Position numbers and translations under genes: made by a program | The notes under the pieces: model-generated | The model's database searches: none | Seen by the model: only the letters and a program-made list of their open reading frames with translations | Told to the model about the DNA's origin: nothing | Origin: Paramicrobacterium sp051513965 | GTDB lineage: Bacteria > Actinomycetota > Actinomycetes > Actinomycetales > Microbacteriaceae | Direction of reading: 5' to 3' | Length of the DNA stretch: 64,000 nucleotides | Assembly: GCF_051513965.1 (NCBI RefSeq) | Contig: NZ_CP195847.1 | Location: forward strand, 2,480,001-2,544,000 | Shown here: one piece after another, positions 32,220 through 40,574 of the stretch | Layout of the letters: the number at the start of each line of letters is the position of its first letter | How positions within the stretch are numbered: the first letter of the stretch is position 1

Positions 32220-33536
32220 TCAGCGCTTCGTCGCTGACGCGGCATCCTCCCCCGCCACGCGGGTCGCGCCCGCCATGAAACGCTGCACGTCGCGATCGAC
32301 GATGATGTCGCTCGGCCGCAGCGGACGTGTGAGGTAGAGCCCTTCGAGCGAGGTCAGCCGACTCAGCGCGACGTACGTCTGGCCGGGGCTGAAGGCGCGG
32401 CCGCCGAGGTCGACGACGGCGCGATCGTAGGTCTTGCCCTGCGATTTGTGGATCGTGACCGCCCACGCCAAGCGCAGCGGAAACTGCTCGAACTCGGCGA
32501 CGATCTCACGCTTCAGCCGCTTGGTCAGCGGAGAGTACGTGTACCGGTACTTCTCCCACGTGGCAGGCTCGACTTCGTGCTCCTCGCCGTCGATCTCGAC
32601 GAACACGTTCGAGGTGATGCGCGTGACGGTTCCGATCGTGCCGTTGACCCAGCGGGGCCCGCCGTCGCCTCCGCCGTCGTTGCGCAGGAACATCACCTGC
32701 GCGCCTTCCTTGAGCTCCAGGGTCTCCTCTGCGGGGTACGCGCGACCGCCGAAGTCTCCGGTGATCTCGGCCTTCGCACTGAGCGACCGACCGGGCAGCT
32801 GCGCGAGTGCACGATTGTTGATGCGGTTCACACTGTCATTCCGTGACGCGAGCGTGATTGTCCCGTCATCCGGGGGTGTACGAGCCCCCATCGCGTTGAG
32901 CTTGCCCGCGATGTCAGCTGTCACCCGACCGTGCCGCACGGCGTTCAGCATGCGCTTGAAGTCGGAGTCGCTCTGGCGGTGGACCTCTGTCAGCTCGACG
33001 ATCGTGAGCGGCGCCTCAAGCCACACTTTCGCGTCGAAGAACCACATGGAGCGGTAGGTGTCGGCGAAGTACGCGCGCTCCTCCGGATCGCCGGGAACCG
33101 GAGCGAGCTGGTACGGGTCGCCGAACAGCACGATCTGCACGCCCCCGAACGGCTCGCTCTTCCTCTGGCGTGCCTGACGAAGACTGCGGTCGATGGCATC
33201 CATGAGATCCGCGTTCACCATCGACACCTCGTCGATCACGAGTGTCTCGATGGTGTTCAGCAGTTTGCGGACGGTGTCGTTCTGGTCGATGTCGCTGTCG
33301 GCGATGACGCCGATCGGCAACCGGAACAGCGAGTGGATGGTCTGCCCACCGACGTTGAGCGCCGCGACTCCCGTCGGGGCGGCGATGACGAGCTGTTTCT
33401 CTGTGCGCCACGCCAACTCGTTCAGCAGCGTTGATTTGCCCGTGCCGGCGCGCCCCGTGACGAAGATATGATCGCGCGTCTTCTCGATCAGATCGAAGAC
33501 GGCCTGCTGCTCCGTGGCGAGGACGAAATCCGTCAT
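32220..33536 (-). CDS. PIF1/RecD-like ATP-dependent DNA helicase
   Basis: 438 residues. Motif I GRAGTGKSTLLNEL (28-41), motif Ia PTGVAALNVGG, motif II LVIDEVSMV, motif III FGDPYQLAPV, and late motifs including LAWAVTIHKSQGKTYDRAVVDL and YVALSRLTSLEGLYL match SF1B PIF1-type helicases. It lacks an exonuclease or extra C-terminal domain. It probably unwinds 5'-3' at recombination or replication intermediates. It converges with hmuO with a 13-base gap. Confidence 0.87.
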   Translation of the reverse strand: MTDFVLATEQQAVFDLIEKTRDHIFVTGRAGTGKSTLLNELAWRTEKQLVIAAPTGVAALNVGGQTIHSLFRLPIGVIADSDIDQNDTVRKLLNTIETLVIDEVSMVNADLMDAIDRSLRQARQRKSEPFGGVQIVLFGDPYQLAPVPGDPEERAYFADTYRSMWFFDAKVWLEAPLTIVELTEVHRQSDSDFKRMLNAVRHGRVTADIAGKLNAMGARTPPDDGTITLASRNDSVNRINNRALAQLPGRSLSAKAEITGDFGGRAYPAEETLELKEGAQVMFLRNDGGGDGGPRWVNGTIGTVTRITSNVFVEIDGEEHEVEPATWEKYRYTYSPLTKRLKREIVAEFEQFPLRLAWAVTIHKSQGKTYDRAVVDLGGRAFSPGQTYVALSRLTSLEGLYLTRPLRPSDIIVDRDVQRFMAGATRVAGEDAASATKR

Positions 33537-33647
33537 GATGGGCAGGCGACCTCATTTCAGGCGGGTGCACGGGAGACCCCACCATGATAGTCGCCAGGGG
33601 AGCACTACCCGTCGCGGGCGTCGTTCCCCTGCCCTAGGATTGCGGAT

Positions 33648-34754
33648 GTGAGTCAGGTACAGCCGCCAGCACCAGCAAGTCCCGTTCCCTCGGGGCCGCC
33701 CGCAGCGCGCCCCTCGAATCCGGAGAAGACACGCTTCATCATCATCTGGGTGATCGTCGCGGTCATGTTCCTCGGTGCCGCCGCCAGCGCGGTCGGCTCA
33801 CTGCAACGCACCGTCTACGGCGCACGCGGCACTGTCAGCGAGTACTTCGACGCGCTTCAGCGCAAGGATGCCGCAGCGGCGCTTCAGATTCCGGGAGTCA
33901 CGCTCTCCTCCGGCGACCTCAAGGGTGCAGGGCTCCCCGATAACTCGTCCTCGGCGCTGCTGCGCGGCAGCGTCATGCCTGACGTCTCCGACGTGTCGTT
34001 CGTCTCGGACGAAGCCGGCGGCGACGGCATCCGACGTGTCACATTCGAGTACACCCTGGGCGAGAACGAGGGCTCGACGACCTTCGAGCTGAAGAAGCAG
34101 GGCGGTTTCTTCAGCGGCTGGGCATTCGCGACGAGTCCGCTCGCGGCAGTCAACCTCAGCGTCAATCACACGACCCTCTTCTCGATGAACGGCGCTGACT
34201 TCGATGTGCGTCAGGTCGCCCCCAAGAAGACCAAGCCGGCGTTTGAGAACATCGTGAACGTTCTCGTCTTCACGCCCGGCGAATACACCTACACGGTCGA
34301 CACCGATCTTCTGACCGCCGAAGAGACCACCGTCTTCGCCGACACTCCCGGCAACGTCGAGGAGGCCGCCGTTGACGCCGAGCCGACCGACGAGTTCATC
34401 GAAGAGGCCCAGAAGCAGTTCAACGCGCAGCTCGACGAGTGCGCAACGCAGAAGGTGCTCCAGCCGACCGGCTGCCCCTTCGGCTTCACCATCCAGGACC
34501 GCGTTTCCGGTGACCCGGCGTGGGAGATCACGGAGTATCCGGAGATCACGCTCGAACCGGGCACCAACTCGTGGGAGATCCCGAACTCGGCCGCGACCGC
34601 GACGCTCAAGGTCGACGTTCAGGACCTCGCCGACGGTTCGATCTCGTCGGTGACCGAGCGGGTGCCGTTCAAGGCGTTCGGCAACGTCTACCTGTTCGCC
34701 GATGGCACGGTCACGGCGCAGGTGCTCACGAAGGACAGCGGCAGCGACGAGTAG
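33648..34754 (+). CDS. single-pass membrane protein with large outer domain, function unknown
   Basis: 368 residues. A Pro/Ala-rich cytoplasmic start is followed by one transmembrane helix (about 28-50: RFIIIWVIVAVMFLGAAASAVG) and a ~310-residue outer domain. Two cysteines (ECATQKVLQPTGC, about 265-277) probably form a disulfide, and the last 70 residues are beta-rich (NSAATATLKVDVQDL, VPFKAFGNVYLFADGTVTAQVL). The start is GTG 33648 with TAGGAT 7 bases upstream, a leaderless pattern. An actinobacterial hypothetical with no function I can assign. Confidence 0.72.
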   Translation: MSQVQPPAPASPVPSGPPAARPSNPEKTRFIIIWVIVAVMFLGAAASAVGSLQRTVYGARGTVSEYFDALQRKDAAAALQIPGVTLSSGDLKGAGLPDNSSSALLRGSVMPDVSDVSFVSDEAGGDGIRRVTFEYTLGENEGSTTFELKKQGGFFSGWAFATSPLAAVNLSVNHTTLFSMNGADFDVRQVAPKKTKPAFENIVNVLVFTPGEYTYTVDTDLLTAEETTVFADTPGNVEEAAVDAEPTDEFIEEAQKQFNAQLDECATQKVLQPTGCPFGFTIQDRVSGDPAWEITEYPEITLEPGTNSWEIPNSAATATLKVDVQDLADGSISSVTERVPFKAFGNVYLFADGTVTAQVLTKDSGSDE

Positions 34755-34759
34755 CTGAC

Positions 34760-34784
34760 AGGATGCCGCTCGCCGCGGCATCCT
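34760..34784. terminator. hairpin between convergent genes
   Basis: AGGATGCCGC pairs perfectly with GCGGCATCCT around TCGCC, 6 bases after the upstream stop and 6 before the minus-strand gene end. The arms are the GGATGCC heptamer and its complement. It can serve both genes. Confidence 0.65.
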
Positions 34785-34789
34785 CATCG

Positions 34790-36781
34790 TCACGCTCTGT
34801 CGTGCTCGGCCAGCTTCGCGAGCTCCGCGTTGTAGGCGCGCAGCTCAGCGTCGCCGTTGCGGTCTGCCGCGCGGTCGAGGCGCTTCTGCATCTTCGTATC
34901 GGACTTCGCCCATTGCACTCCGACGACGATCGCGAGAATCATCGTCGGAATCTCGCCGACGCTCCACGCGATGCCGCCGCCGACGAACTGGTCCTCCAGC
35001 GGTGTCGCGCCCCACGTGCGCCCCATCGCGCCGAACCAGTCCGCGGCGAACAGTCCCGTGCTCATCATGATCGACAGACCGAAGAACGCGTGCGTGGCCA
35101 TCGTCGCAAGCAGCAGAAGCAGTCGCATCGGGTACCCGAGGCGCTGCGGCCCCGGGTCGATGCCGATGAGCGCGTTCACGAACAGGTAGCCGGTGATGAG
35201 GAAGTGCGCGATCATCCACTCGTGCCCGATGTGCTCCTCCATCGCCCAGCGCAGCAGCGGCGAGTAGTAGAACACCCAGAGAGAGCCGGCGAACAGCACT
35301 GCGGCGACCACGCCGTGGCTGAGGAAGGTCGCGTACTTGGAGTGGACGAAGATGAGAATCCACTCGCGTGCACCGCGTGAGCCGTCGGTGCGCTTATGGA
35401 TGGCACGCAGTGCGAGTGTGAACGGAGCACCGGGCACAAGCAGCACGGGAACGGCCATGGTGAGACCCATGTGCTCGAGCATGTGCACGCTGAACATGTA
35501 CTTCTGGTAGACGTTCGTGGCGCCACCCGTGAGCCAGAGCAGCAGGAGGAGTCCTGAGATCCAGGAGACCGTGCGCAGCGTGGACCAGCTGTCACCGCGT
35601 TTCTTCAGACGGATCACACCGGCGAGGTAGAAGAAGATTCCGAAGCCGACGACCAGCAACCAGATGAGGTCGATGCGCCATGCCGTGATGAACGCGAGTG
35701 GCTGGAGGGGCGGCGGCAGCGGATCTCCGGTCAGCAGGACCGCGGGCGTGCCCGTCGCGGGAGCCTCCTGAGGGACAGGCGGCGCGCTTCGGGCGAGGGC
35801 GGCGGCGACTCCCGAGGCGATGCCCATGAAGGCAAGCTCCGCGACAGCGAGGCCCCAGAACATGCCAGCGCCGCGGCGCTGCCCCTTCGTGATGGAGCTG
35901 TCGCCCTGCGGCATCCGTCTGATGACCCAGCGACGATACATGGCGCCGAACAGACCGAGTGCGATGAGTGCCAGCGCCTTCAGCACGACGAGGAAGCCGT
36001 ATGGAGAGAGGACGTCGGCCCACGTGCCGATGCGCAGCTGGGCGCTCACGTAGCCGGAGAGCGCGACGACGATGAAGCAGACGAGCGCAACCGTGGAGTA
36101 CCGGCTGAGGACGCGCGTCAGCTCCGCACCCTCCAGCTGGCGACGCAGGAGGATGATTGCGACGAGCCCACCGAGCCAGACCGCGGCGAAGAGCAGGTGC
36201 AGTCCCAGACCGTTCACAGCGGCGTCGTGGCTCGCCGCGCCCGCCGCGTGGCCCTGCTCGGCCATCGGCACGAGAGAGACCAACGCGAGCACTCCGACGA
36301 AGGCGAGCCCGGTCTGGTTGCGCACCGCGAAGCACAGCACCGTGACCGCCGCGGCGATGAGCGTCGTGATGAGCCACGCTTGCCCCGCCTCGACATCTGT
36401 GAAGAACACGGCGATCTTCTGCCCGAAGTCATTGCCGAACGAGAACGGCGTTCCCGTGATGTTGAGGAATGTGAACAGCGCCGTCGCCGCGGAGGACACG
36501 GTGTAGAGACCCGCGCCGGATGCCGCAATGTCGAGAGCGCGTGTGTAGGCGGGCCGCGTGCTGTCGAGGGCGAAGAGCGCGATCACGATCGTGCCGAGCG
36601 TCACCGCCATGCTCAGGTTAACGACGAGCTTCACGATCGGCAGGCCGTAGCGCACAACGGGGCCGGGGTCGCCGATCGCGGGAGCGTCCGCGCCTCCACC
36701 GATCGCGAGTCCCGCGAACACCGCGATGAGGGCAGCAGAAAGCAGCACGGCAGGGCCGAGAACGCGCACAGTACGGGTCAC
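34790..36781 (-). CDS. CopD-CtaG fusion membrane protein (copper resistance/cytochrome c oxidase assembly)
   Basis: 663 residues with about 14-15 membrane helices. The N-terminal half (to about 330) has the CopD layout, with HLLFAAVWLGGLVAIILLRR typical. The C-terminal half is CtaG/Caa3-type: YMFSVHMLEHMGLTMAVPVLLVPGAPFTLALR, HEWMIAHFLITGYLFVNALIG, MATHAFFGLSIMMS and DWFGAMGRTWG, with histidines that bind copper in this family. It is thought to deliver copper to the CuB site of cytochrome oxidase or to import copper. This fusion is standard in actinobacteria. Confidence 0.88.
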   Translation of the reverse strand: MTRTVRVLGPAVLLSAALIAVFAGLAIGGGADAPAIGDPGPVVRYGLPIVKLVVNLSMAVTLGTIVIALFALDSTRPAYTRALDIAASGAGLYTVSSAATALFTFLNITGTPFSFGNDFGQKIAVFFTDVEAGQAWLITTLIAAAVTVLCFAVRNQTGLAFVGVLALVSLVPMAEQGHAAGAASHDAAVNGLGLHLLFAAVWLGGLVAIILLRRQLEGAELTRVLSRYSTVALVCFIVVALSGYVSAQLRIGTWADVLSPYGFLVVLKALALIALGLFGAMYRRWVIRRMPQGDSSITKGQRRGAGMFWGLAVAELAFMGIASGVAAALARSAPPVPQEAPATGTPAVLLTGDPLPPPLQPLAFITAWRIDLIWLLVVGFGIFFYLAGVIRLKKRGDSWSTLRTVSWISGLLLLLWLTGGATNVYQKYMFSVHMLEHMGLTMAVPVLLVPGAPFTLALRAIHKRTDGSRGAREWILIFVHSKYATFLSHGVVAAVLFAGSLWVFYYSPLLRWAMEEHIGHEWMIAHFLITGYLFVNALIGIDPGPQRLGYPMRLLLLLATMATHAFFGLSIMMSTGLFAADWFGAMGRTWGATPLEDQFVGGGIAWSVGEIPTMILAIVVGVQWAKSDTKMQKRLDRAADRNGDAELRAYNAELAKLAEHDRA

Positions 36782-36842
36782 ATATCAAGGGTACGCGTGC
36801 CGGCTGAGTGTCTCAGCTCGCGTGCTCCGTCCCGCAAGCACG

Positions 36843-36879
36843 CGAGAGGGGCACGGCGTCAGACGCCGTGCCCCTCTCG
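36843..36879 (-). terminator. strong terminator after the HU gene
   Basis: A perfect 16-bp stem (GAGAGGGGCACGGCGT and its complement, plus one more C-G pair at the base) with a 3-base loop lies 15 bases beyond the HU stop codon on the minus strand. Confidence 0.8.
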
Positions 36880-36893
36880 GAGTAAAGCTGAGG

Positions 36894-37181
36894 TTACTTG
36901 ACAGCAGCCTTGAGCTTCGAGCCAGCGGTCACCTTGACCGAGTGGCCGGCCGGGATGTTGATGGTCTCGCCGGTCTGCGGGTTGCGGCCGGTGCGAGCAG
37001 CACGGTCAGTGCGCTCGACGGCGAGCCAGCCGGGGATCGAAACCTTGACGCCGTTGCTGACAGCGTCAGCAAGCTCGGCGAACAGCGAGTCGAGCACGCC
37101 ACCGACGGCAGCCTGGCTCTGGCCGGTCGACGAGGCGATCTTCGCGACGAGCTCGGTCTTGTTGAGCGACTTATCAGCCAT
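36894..37181 (-). CDS. hup: HU-family DNA-binding protein
   Basis: 95 residues: MADKSLNKTELVAKIASSTGQSQAAVGGVLDSLFAEL, then VKVSIPGWLAVERTDRAARTGRNPQTGETINIPAGHSVKVTAGSKLKAAVK. The arm motif GRNPQTGE with the intercalating Pro identifies HU/IHF. There is no long Lys/Ala tail as in mycobacterial HupB. It compacts and bends chromosomal DNA. A GAGGAGGA ribosome site lies 6 bases upstream, and a TACATT -10 element at 37268-37273 is the likely promoter. Confidence 0.95.
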   Translation of the reverse strand: MADKSLNKTELVAKIASSTGQSQAAVGGVLDSLFAELADAVSNGVKVSIPGWLAVERTDRAARTGRNPQTGETINIPAGHSVKVTAGSKLKAAVK

Positions 37182-37267
37182 TGAATTGTCCTCCTCGGAC
37201 GATTGCTGCGTGAATCACGCGTTTACGGCCCCCGTGAACAGTCTCATCGAGGTTCTGTGACTCGATG

Positions 37268-37273
37268 AATGTA
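37268..37273 (-). promoter_or_regulatory. -10 element (TACATT) of the HU gene
   Basis: Read on the minus strand, TACATT lies about 87 bases before the HU start, giving an ~80-base leader. No good -35 hexamer stands 16-18 bases upstream. The gap 37182-37457 otherwise holds only the HU leader and the rpsN terminator. Confidence 0.4.
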
Positions 37274-37413
37274 ACAGAGAACCGCGTCATTTCGCGGATT
37301 TCTGGGGGTTTTCGGGCACTTTCAGACGGTGTGTCGCCCCAAATTCCCAGAAAAAGGGTCGCTCAGGGTCATTTTGCGCGGATTTGGCGGTCTTCCTGGC
37401 CGAATAGCGGAAA

Positions 37414-37443
37414 GAGGCGCCGACCCTGACGGGTCGACGCCTC
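37414..37443 (-). terminator. terminator of the rpmB-rpmG-rpsN operon
   Basis: GAGGCG-C-CGACCC pairs with GGGTCG-A-CGCCTC around TGAC, a 13-bp stem with one internal mismatch, 14 bases beyond the rpsN stop on the minus strand, followed by CTTTCC. Confidence 0.7.
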
Positions 37444-37457
37444 CTTCGCAGGTGGTC

Positions 37458-37763
37458 TCACCAGCTCGACTTGGTCACGCCGGGCAGCTCGCCACGGTGT
37501 GCCATCTCGCGGAAGCGAACACGCGAGATGCCGAAACGGTTCAGGATTCCACGCGGGCGACCGTCGATCGCGTCGCGGTTGCGGACGCGAACCGGCGATG
37601 CGTCGCGCGGCAGCTTCTGCAGAGCGACACGAGCGGCCTCACGCGACTCGTCGGTGCCCTTGGGGTCGACGAGAGCCTTCTTCAGCTCACGACGCTTCTC
37701 TTCGTAGCGCGCAACGACGGCCTTACGCTGCTCGTTGCGAGCGATCTTGCTCTTCTTAGCCAT
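37458..37763 (-). CDS. rpsN: 30S ribosomal protein S14 (zinc-independent form)
   Basis: 101 residues: MAKKSKIARNEQRKAVVARYEEKRRELKKAL, then RNRDAIDGRPRGILNRFGISRVRFREMAHRGELPGVTKSSW. The 101-residue length and absence of the CxxC...CxxC ribbon identify the zinc-independent S14. It is the last gene of the operon, starting 2 bases after the rpmG stop. In mycobacteria this form belongs to the zinc-starvation set. Confidence 0.95.
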   Translation of the reverse strand: MAKKSKIARNEQRKAVVARYEEKRRELKKALVDPKGTDESREAARVALQKLPRDASPVRVRNRDAIDGRPRGILNRFGISRVRFREMAHRGELPGVTKSSW

Positions 37764-37765
37764 GT

Positions 37766-37933
37766 TTAGCGCTCCTCGCGGAAGTCGACGTGCTTGCGTA
37801 CGACGGGGTCGTACTTCTTCAGCACAAGACGGTCAGGGTTGTTACGGCGGTTCTTGCGGGTCACGTAGGTGTACCCGGTGCCGGCCGTCGACCGAAGCTT
37901 GATGATGGGACGAACGTCCTGAGCCTTAGCCAT
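37766..37933 (-). CDS. rpmG: 50S ribosomal protein L33 (zinc-independent form)
   Basis: 55 residues, beginning MAKAQDVRPIIKLRSTAGTG and ending PVVRKHVDFREER. It has no cysteine, unlike zinc-binding L33. The start ATG overlaps the rpmB stop by one base (TAATG). It is too short for many gene finders but unmistakable in sequence and position between rpmB and rpsN. Confidence 0.95.
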   Translation of the reverse strand: MAKAQDVRPIIKLRSTAGTGYTYVTRKNRRNNPDRLVLKKYDPVVRKHVDFREER

Positions 37934-38169
37934 TAGATCTTCTCCCCACGTGCGAGAAGGTCCTGGACGACGGACTCGATGCCACGTGCGTCGATGACCT
38001 TGATGCCCTTGGCGCTCACGGTGAGCGTCACGTTACGACGAAGCGACGGAACGTAGTAGGTCTTCTTCTGGATGTTCGGATCGAAACGACGCTTGGTGCG
38101 TCGGTGCGAGTGTGAGATGTTGTGTCCGAAGCCGGGAACGGCGCCGGTCACCTGGCACACTGCTGCCAT
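37933..38169 (-). CDS. rpmB: 50S ribosomal protein L28 (zinc-independent form)
   Basis: 78 residues: MAAVCQVTGAVPGFGHNISH, RRTKRRFDPNIQKKTYYVPS and VSAKGIKVIDARGI. A single Cys5 remains, without the CxxC pairs of zinc-binding L28. It is the first gene of the rpmB-rpmG-rpsN operon and has GAAGGAGAA before its ATG. The 173-base region upstream has no recognisable Zur box. Confidence 0.95.
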   Translation of the reverse strand: MAAVCQVTGAVPGFGHNISHSHRRTKRRFDPNIQKKTYYVPSLRRNVTLTVSAKGIKVIDARGIESVVQDLLARGEKI

Positions 38170-38342
38170 AGTGATTCTCCTTCAGTACCGCAGAGCGGAT
38201 GCTCTGCCCAAGATCTCTTGTCGGCGCTCGCCCCGAGGGGCTCGCGCGGCACGATCGGTCGAGAGGGCCGATCAGCCAAAGAGATACTTTAGCACAGCGG
38301 CATCCTCACACTTCACAGGGTTCGCTCGGCGACGCTTTCGGT

Positions 38343-38747
38343 TCAGACGCGGTTCTGAGCGGCCGTGCACTGGGCGCAGAGCCCGAAGATGTCGACGATG
38401 TGGCGAGAGTCGGTGAAGCCGTGCTCCGTGGCGATCGAACGAGCCCATCTCTCGACCTCGCCGGCCTCGATCTCCACCGTGAGGCCGCAGGTGCGGCAGA
38501 TCAGATGATGGTGGTGTGCGGTGCTCTCGCACGCGCGATACAGTGCCTCGCCCTCGGGAGACTGCAGAGAGTCGGCGTCGCCGTCCGTCGTGAGGTCGGC
38601 CAGCGCACGATAGACCGTCGCGAGCCCGATGTGGGCCCCAGCATCCTTGAGCTGCGAATGCAGCCCCTGCGCGCTGATGAACCCGTTCGCCGAATCCAGC
38701 GCCTCGCGCACAGCCTCACGCTGCCACGTGTTGCGCCTCACGACCAT
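38343..38747 (-). CDS. zur: Fur-family regulator, probably the zinc sensor Zur
   Basis: 134 residues. The N-terminal winged helix (RNTWQREAVREALDSANGFISAQGLH, HIGLATVYRALADL) is followed by the metal domain: CESTAHHHHLICRTCGLTVEIE and a late FGLCAQC. The two CxxC pairs make the structural zinc site, and the HHHH cluster the regulatory region. Position behind znuACB and a Zur box before znuA make Zur far more likely than Fur. AAGGAGG lies 6 bases upstream. Confidence 0.9.
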   Translation of the reverse strand: MVVRRNTWQREAVREALDSANGFISAQGLHSQLKDAGAHIGLATVYRALADLTTDGDADSLQSPEGEALYRACESTAHHHHLICRTCGLTVEIEAGEVERWARSIATEHGFTDSRHIVDIFGLCAQCTAAQNRV

Positions 38748-38850
38748 CGCAGACCTCCTTGATACCCCTCTAGGCTACCCGTCCCGCGCCGAGCTTTGGC
38801 CGAGCGCGAGGCGTGATGACGGGGATGCCGGCGCACCGACGCCTGCCAGG

Positions 38851-39738
38851 TCACCGGACCGCAGGGCGAGCGTGCCGGCGCAGTCCGAGAAGGCGCGCGA
38901 CGAGGTAGATCGCGAACGAGATCGTCGTGATGTACGGGCTGATCGGGAGGGAACCGCCGAGGGCCAGCATGATGCCGCCGACCGCCGAGACGAACCCGAA
39001 GGCGACCGCCAGCAGCGGGACGACGATCGGCGAACTCGAGAGCCGGAGCGCCGCGGCCGCGGGTGTCACGAGCAGGGCGAGGACGAGCAGGGCGCCGATG
39101 ATCTGCACCGAGACCGCGACGATGAGTCCGAGAAGCACCATGAAGATCAGCGAGATGGCGCGCGTGGGGACGCCGCGGGCGGCCGCCACGTCGGCATCCA
39201 GGCTGTCGAAGCTCAACGGGCGCCACATCCACAGCAGTCCGATCAGCACGACGATCGAGATTCCGATCAGCCAGCCGAGCTGTGGATTGTCGACCGCGAT
39301 GATCTGCCCGGTGAGCAGACCGAACTTGTTCGCCGTGCGCCCCGGATAGAGGGAGAGGAAGAGGATGCCGAGACCGAGCCCGAACGGCATGAGCACCCCG
39401 ATGATCGAGTTGCGGTCGCGTGCCTTCGACCCGAGAACGCCGATCATGACGGCCGAGAGCAACGCACCGAACACGGACCCGGCGACGACGTTCATGCCGA
39501 GCAGAAGCGCGGCCGCAGCACCCGCGAACGAGAGCTCGCTGATGCCGTGCACCGCGAAGGCCATGTCCCGCTGCATGACGAACACGCCGATGAGACCGCC
39601 GACGATGCCGAGCACGGCCCCCGCGATGACGGAGTTGTGCACGAGCGCGAGCAGTTCGCCGTAGTCTTCGAAGCTGAACAGTCGCGACCAGATGCTGTCA
39701 TCGGATGCCGCGACGACCATGTGCGCGAGCGGGCTCAT
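38851..39738 (-). CDS. znuB: zinc ABC transporter permease
   Basis: 295 residues with about 8-9 helices: LVHNSVIAGAVLGIVGGLIGVFVMQRDMAFAVHGISELSFAGAAAALLLG, in parts, is the classic opening of ABC-3 metal permeases (MQRDMAFAVHGISEL), and LSLYPGRTANKF plus VPTRAISLIF follow. The start at 39738 overlaps the znuC stop by 4 bases. Upstream in-frame codons lie inside znuC and lack a ribosome site. Confidence 0.9.
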   Translation of the reverse strand: MSPLAHMVVAASDDSIWSRLFSFEDYGELLALVHNSVIAGAVLGIVGGLIGVFVMQRDMAFAVHGISELSFAGAAAALLLGMNVVAGSVFGALLSAVMIGVLGSKARDRNSIIGVLMPFGLGLGILFLSLYPGRTANKFGLLTGQIIAVDNPQLGWLIGISIVVLIGLLWMWRPLSFDSLDADVAAARGVPTRAISLIFMVLLGLIVAVSVQIIGALLVLALLVTPAAAALRLSSSPIVVPLLAVAFGFVSAVGGIMLALGGSLPISPYITTISFAIYLVARLLGLRRHARPAVR

Positions 39739-40574
39739 GAGGCTCCCTCCGTCGGCACGCCCTCGTGATCGTGGTGATGCGTCGTCTCGGCGTCCGGAAC
39801 GCCCACGACGACGACGCGGCCGCCGGTGCGGATGCACTGCACTGGCGTTTCGTAGAGGTCTGAGAGCACATCGGACTGCAGCACCTCGTCGGGTGTTCCC
39901 TCGAGGAAGCGTCCTCCCGCGAAGTAGAGAATGCGGTCCACCATACCCAGCACGGGGTTGACGTCGTGCGTGACGAACACGACGGCGGTGTCCTTCTCGC
40001 GGCGCCGCCTATCGATCAGCTCGCTGACGCCGCGCTGGTGCTGAAGGTCGAGGCTCAGCAGCGGCTCGTCGCAGAGCAGCACCTCGGGGTCTCCCGCGAG
40101 CGCCTGCCCCACACGAAGCCTCTGCTGCTCACCGCCCGAGAGGCTGCCGATCGCTTCGTCGGCGTAGTGCGTGGCGCCCACCGAATCAAGAAGCTCGTCG
40201 ACGCGCTCCCGCTCCGCCCTCCGCATGATGGGCAGGCCGAACCGATGTCCGTTGACGCCGAGTCCGACGAGGTCGCGCGCACGCATGGGTGTGCCGGGCG
40301 GGATGATCTTCTGCTGCGGAATGTAGCCGATGCTCCGGTCACCGCGGTGCACGGGATGCCCGGCGATGCGGATCGACCCGGAATCGAGCTGCTGCTGCCC
40401 GAGCAGGCTCTTCAGCAGCGACGTCTTGCCTGAGCCGTTCGGTCCGAGCACGGCGAGAAACTCCCCCGATCGCACGTCGAGCGTGAGGTTCGACCAGAGA
40501 GTGCGGTCGCCGAAGCCGAGGGAGGCATCCTTCACCTCGATCACGGGATTCTTCTGCTTGCTGTCGTCGGTCAC
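39735..40574 (-). CDS. znuC: zinc ABC transporter ATP-binding protein
   Basis: 279 residues: Walker A LGPNGSGKTSLLKSLLG (about 42-58), Q-loop GYIPQQKIIP, signature LSGGEQQRLRVGQALAGD, Walker B VLLCDEPLLSLDLQ and switch FVTHDVNPV. It ends with a His-rich tail (THHHDHEG) common in zinc ATPases. The GTG start overlaps the znuA stop (GTGA). Confidence 0.92.
   Translation of the reverse strand: MTDDSKQKNPVIEVKDASLGFGDRTLWSNLTLDVRSGEFLAVLGPNGSGKTSLLKSLLGQQQLDSGSIRIAGHPVHRGDRSIGYIPQQKIIPPGTPMRARDLVGLGVNGHRFGLPIMRRAERERVDELLDSVGATHYADEAIGSLSGGEQQRLRVGQALAGDPEVLLCDEPLLSLDLQHQRGVSELIDRRRREKDTAVVFVTHDVNPVLGMVDRILYFAGGRFLEGTPDEVLQSDVLSDLYETPVQCIRTGGRVVVVGVPDAETTHHHDHEGVPTEGAS

Noticed and set aside
38170..38342. 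Zur box before rpmB
   Set aside because: I looked for a TGAAAATnATTTTCA-like palindrome and found none; only a possible -10 (TAAAGT) near 38290 on the minus strand.
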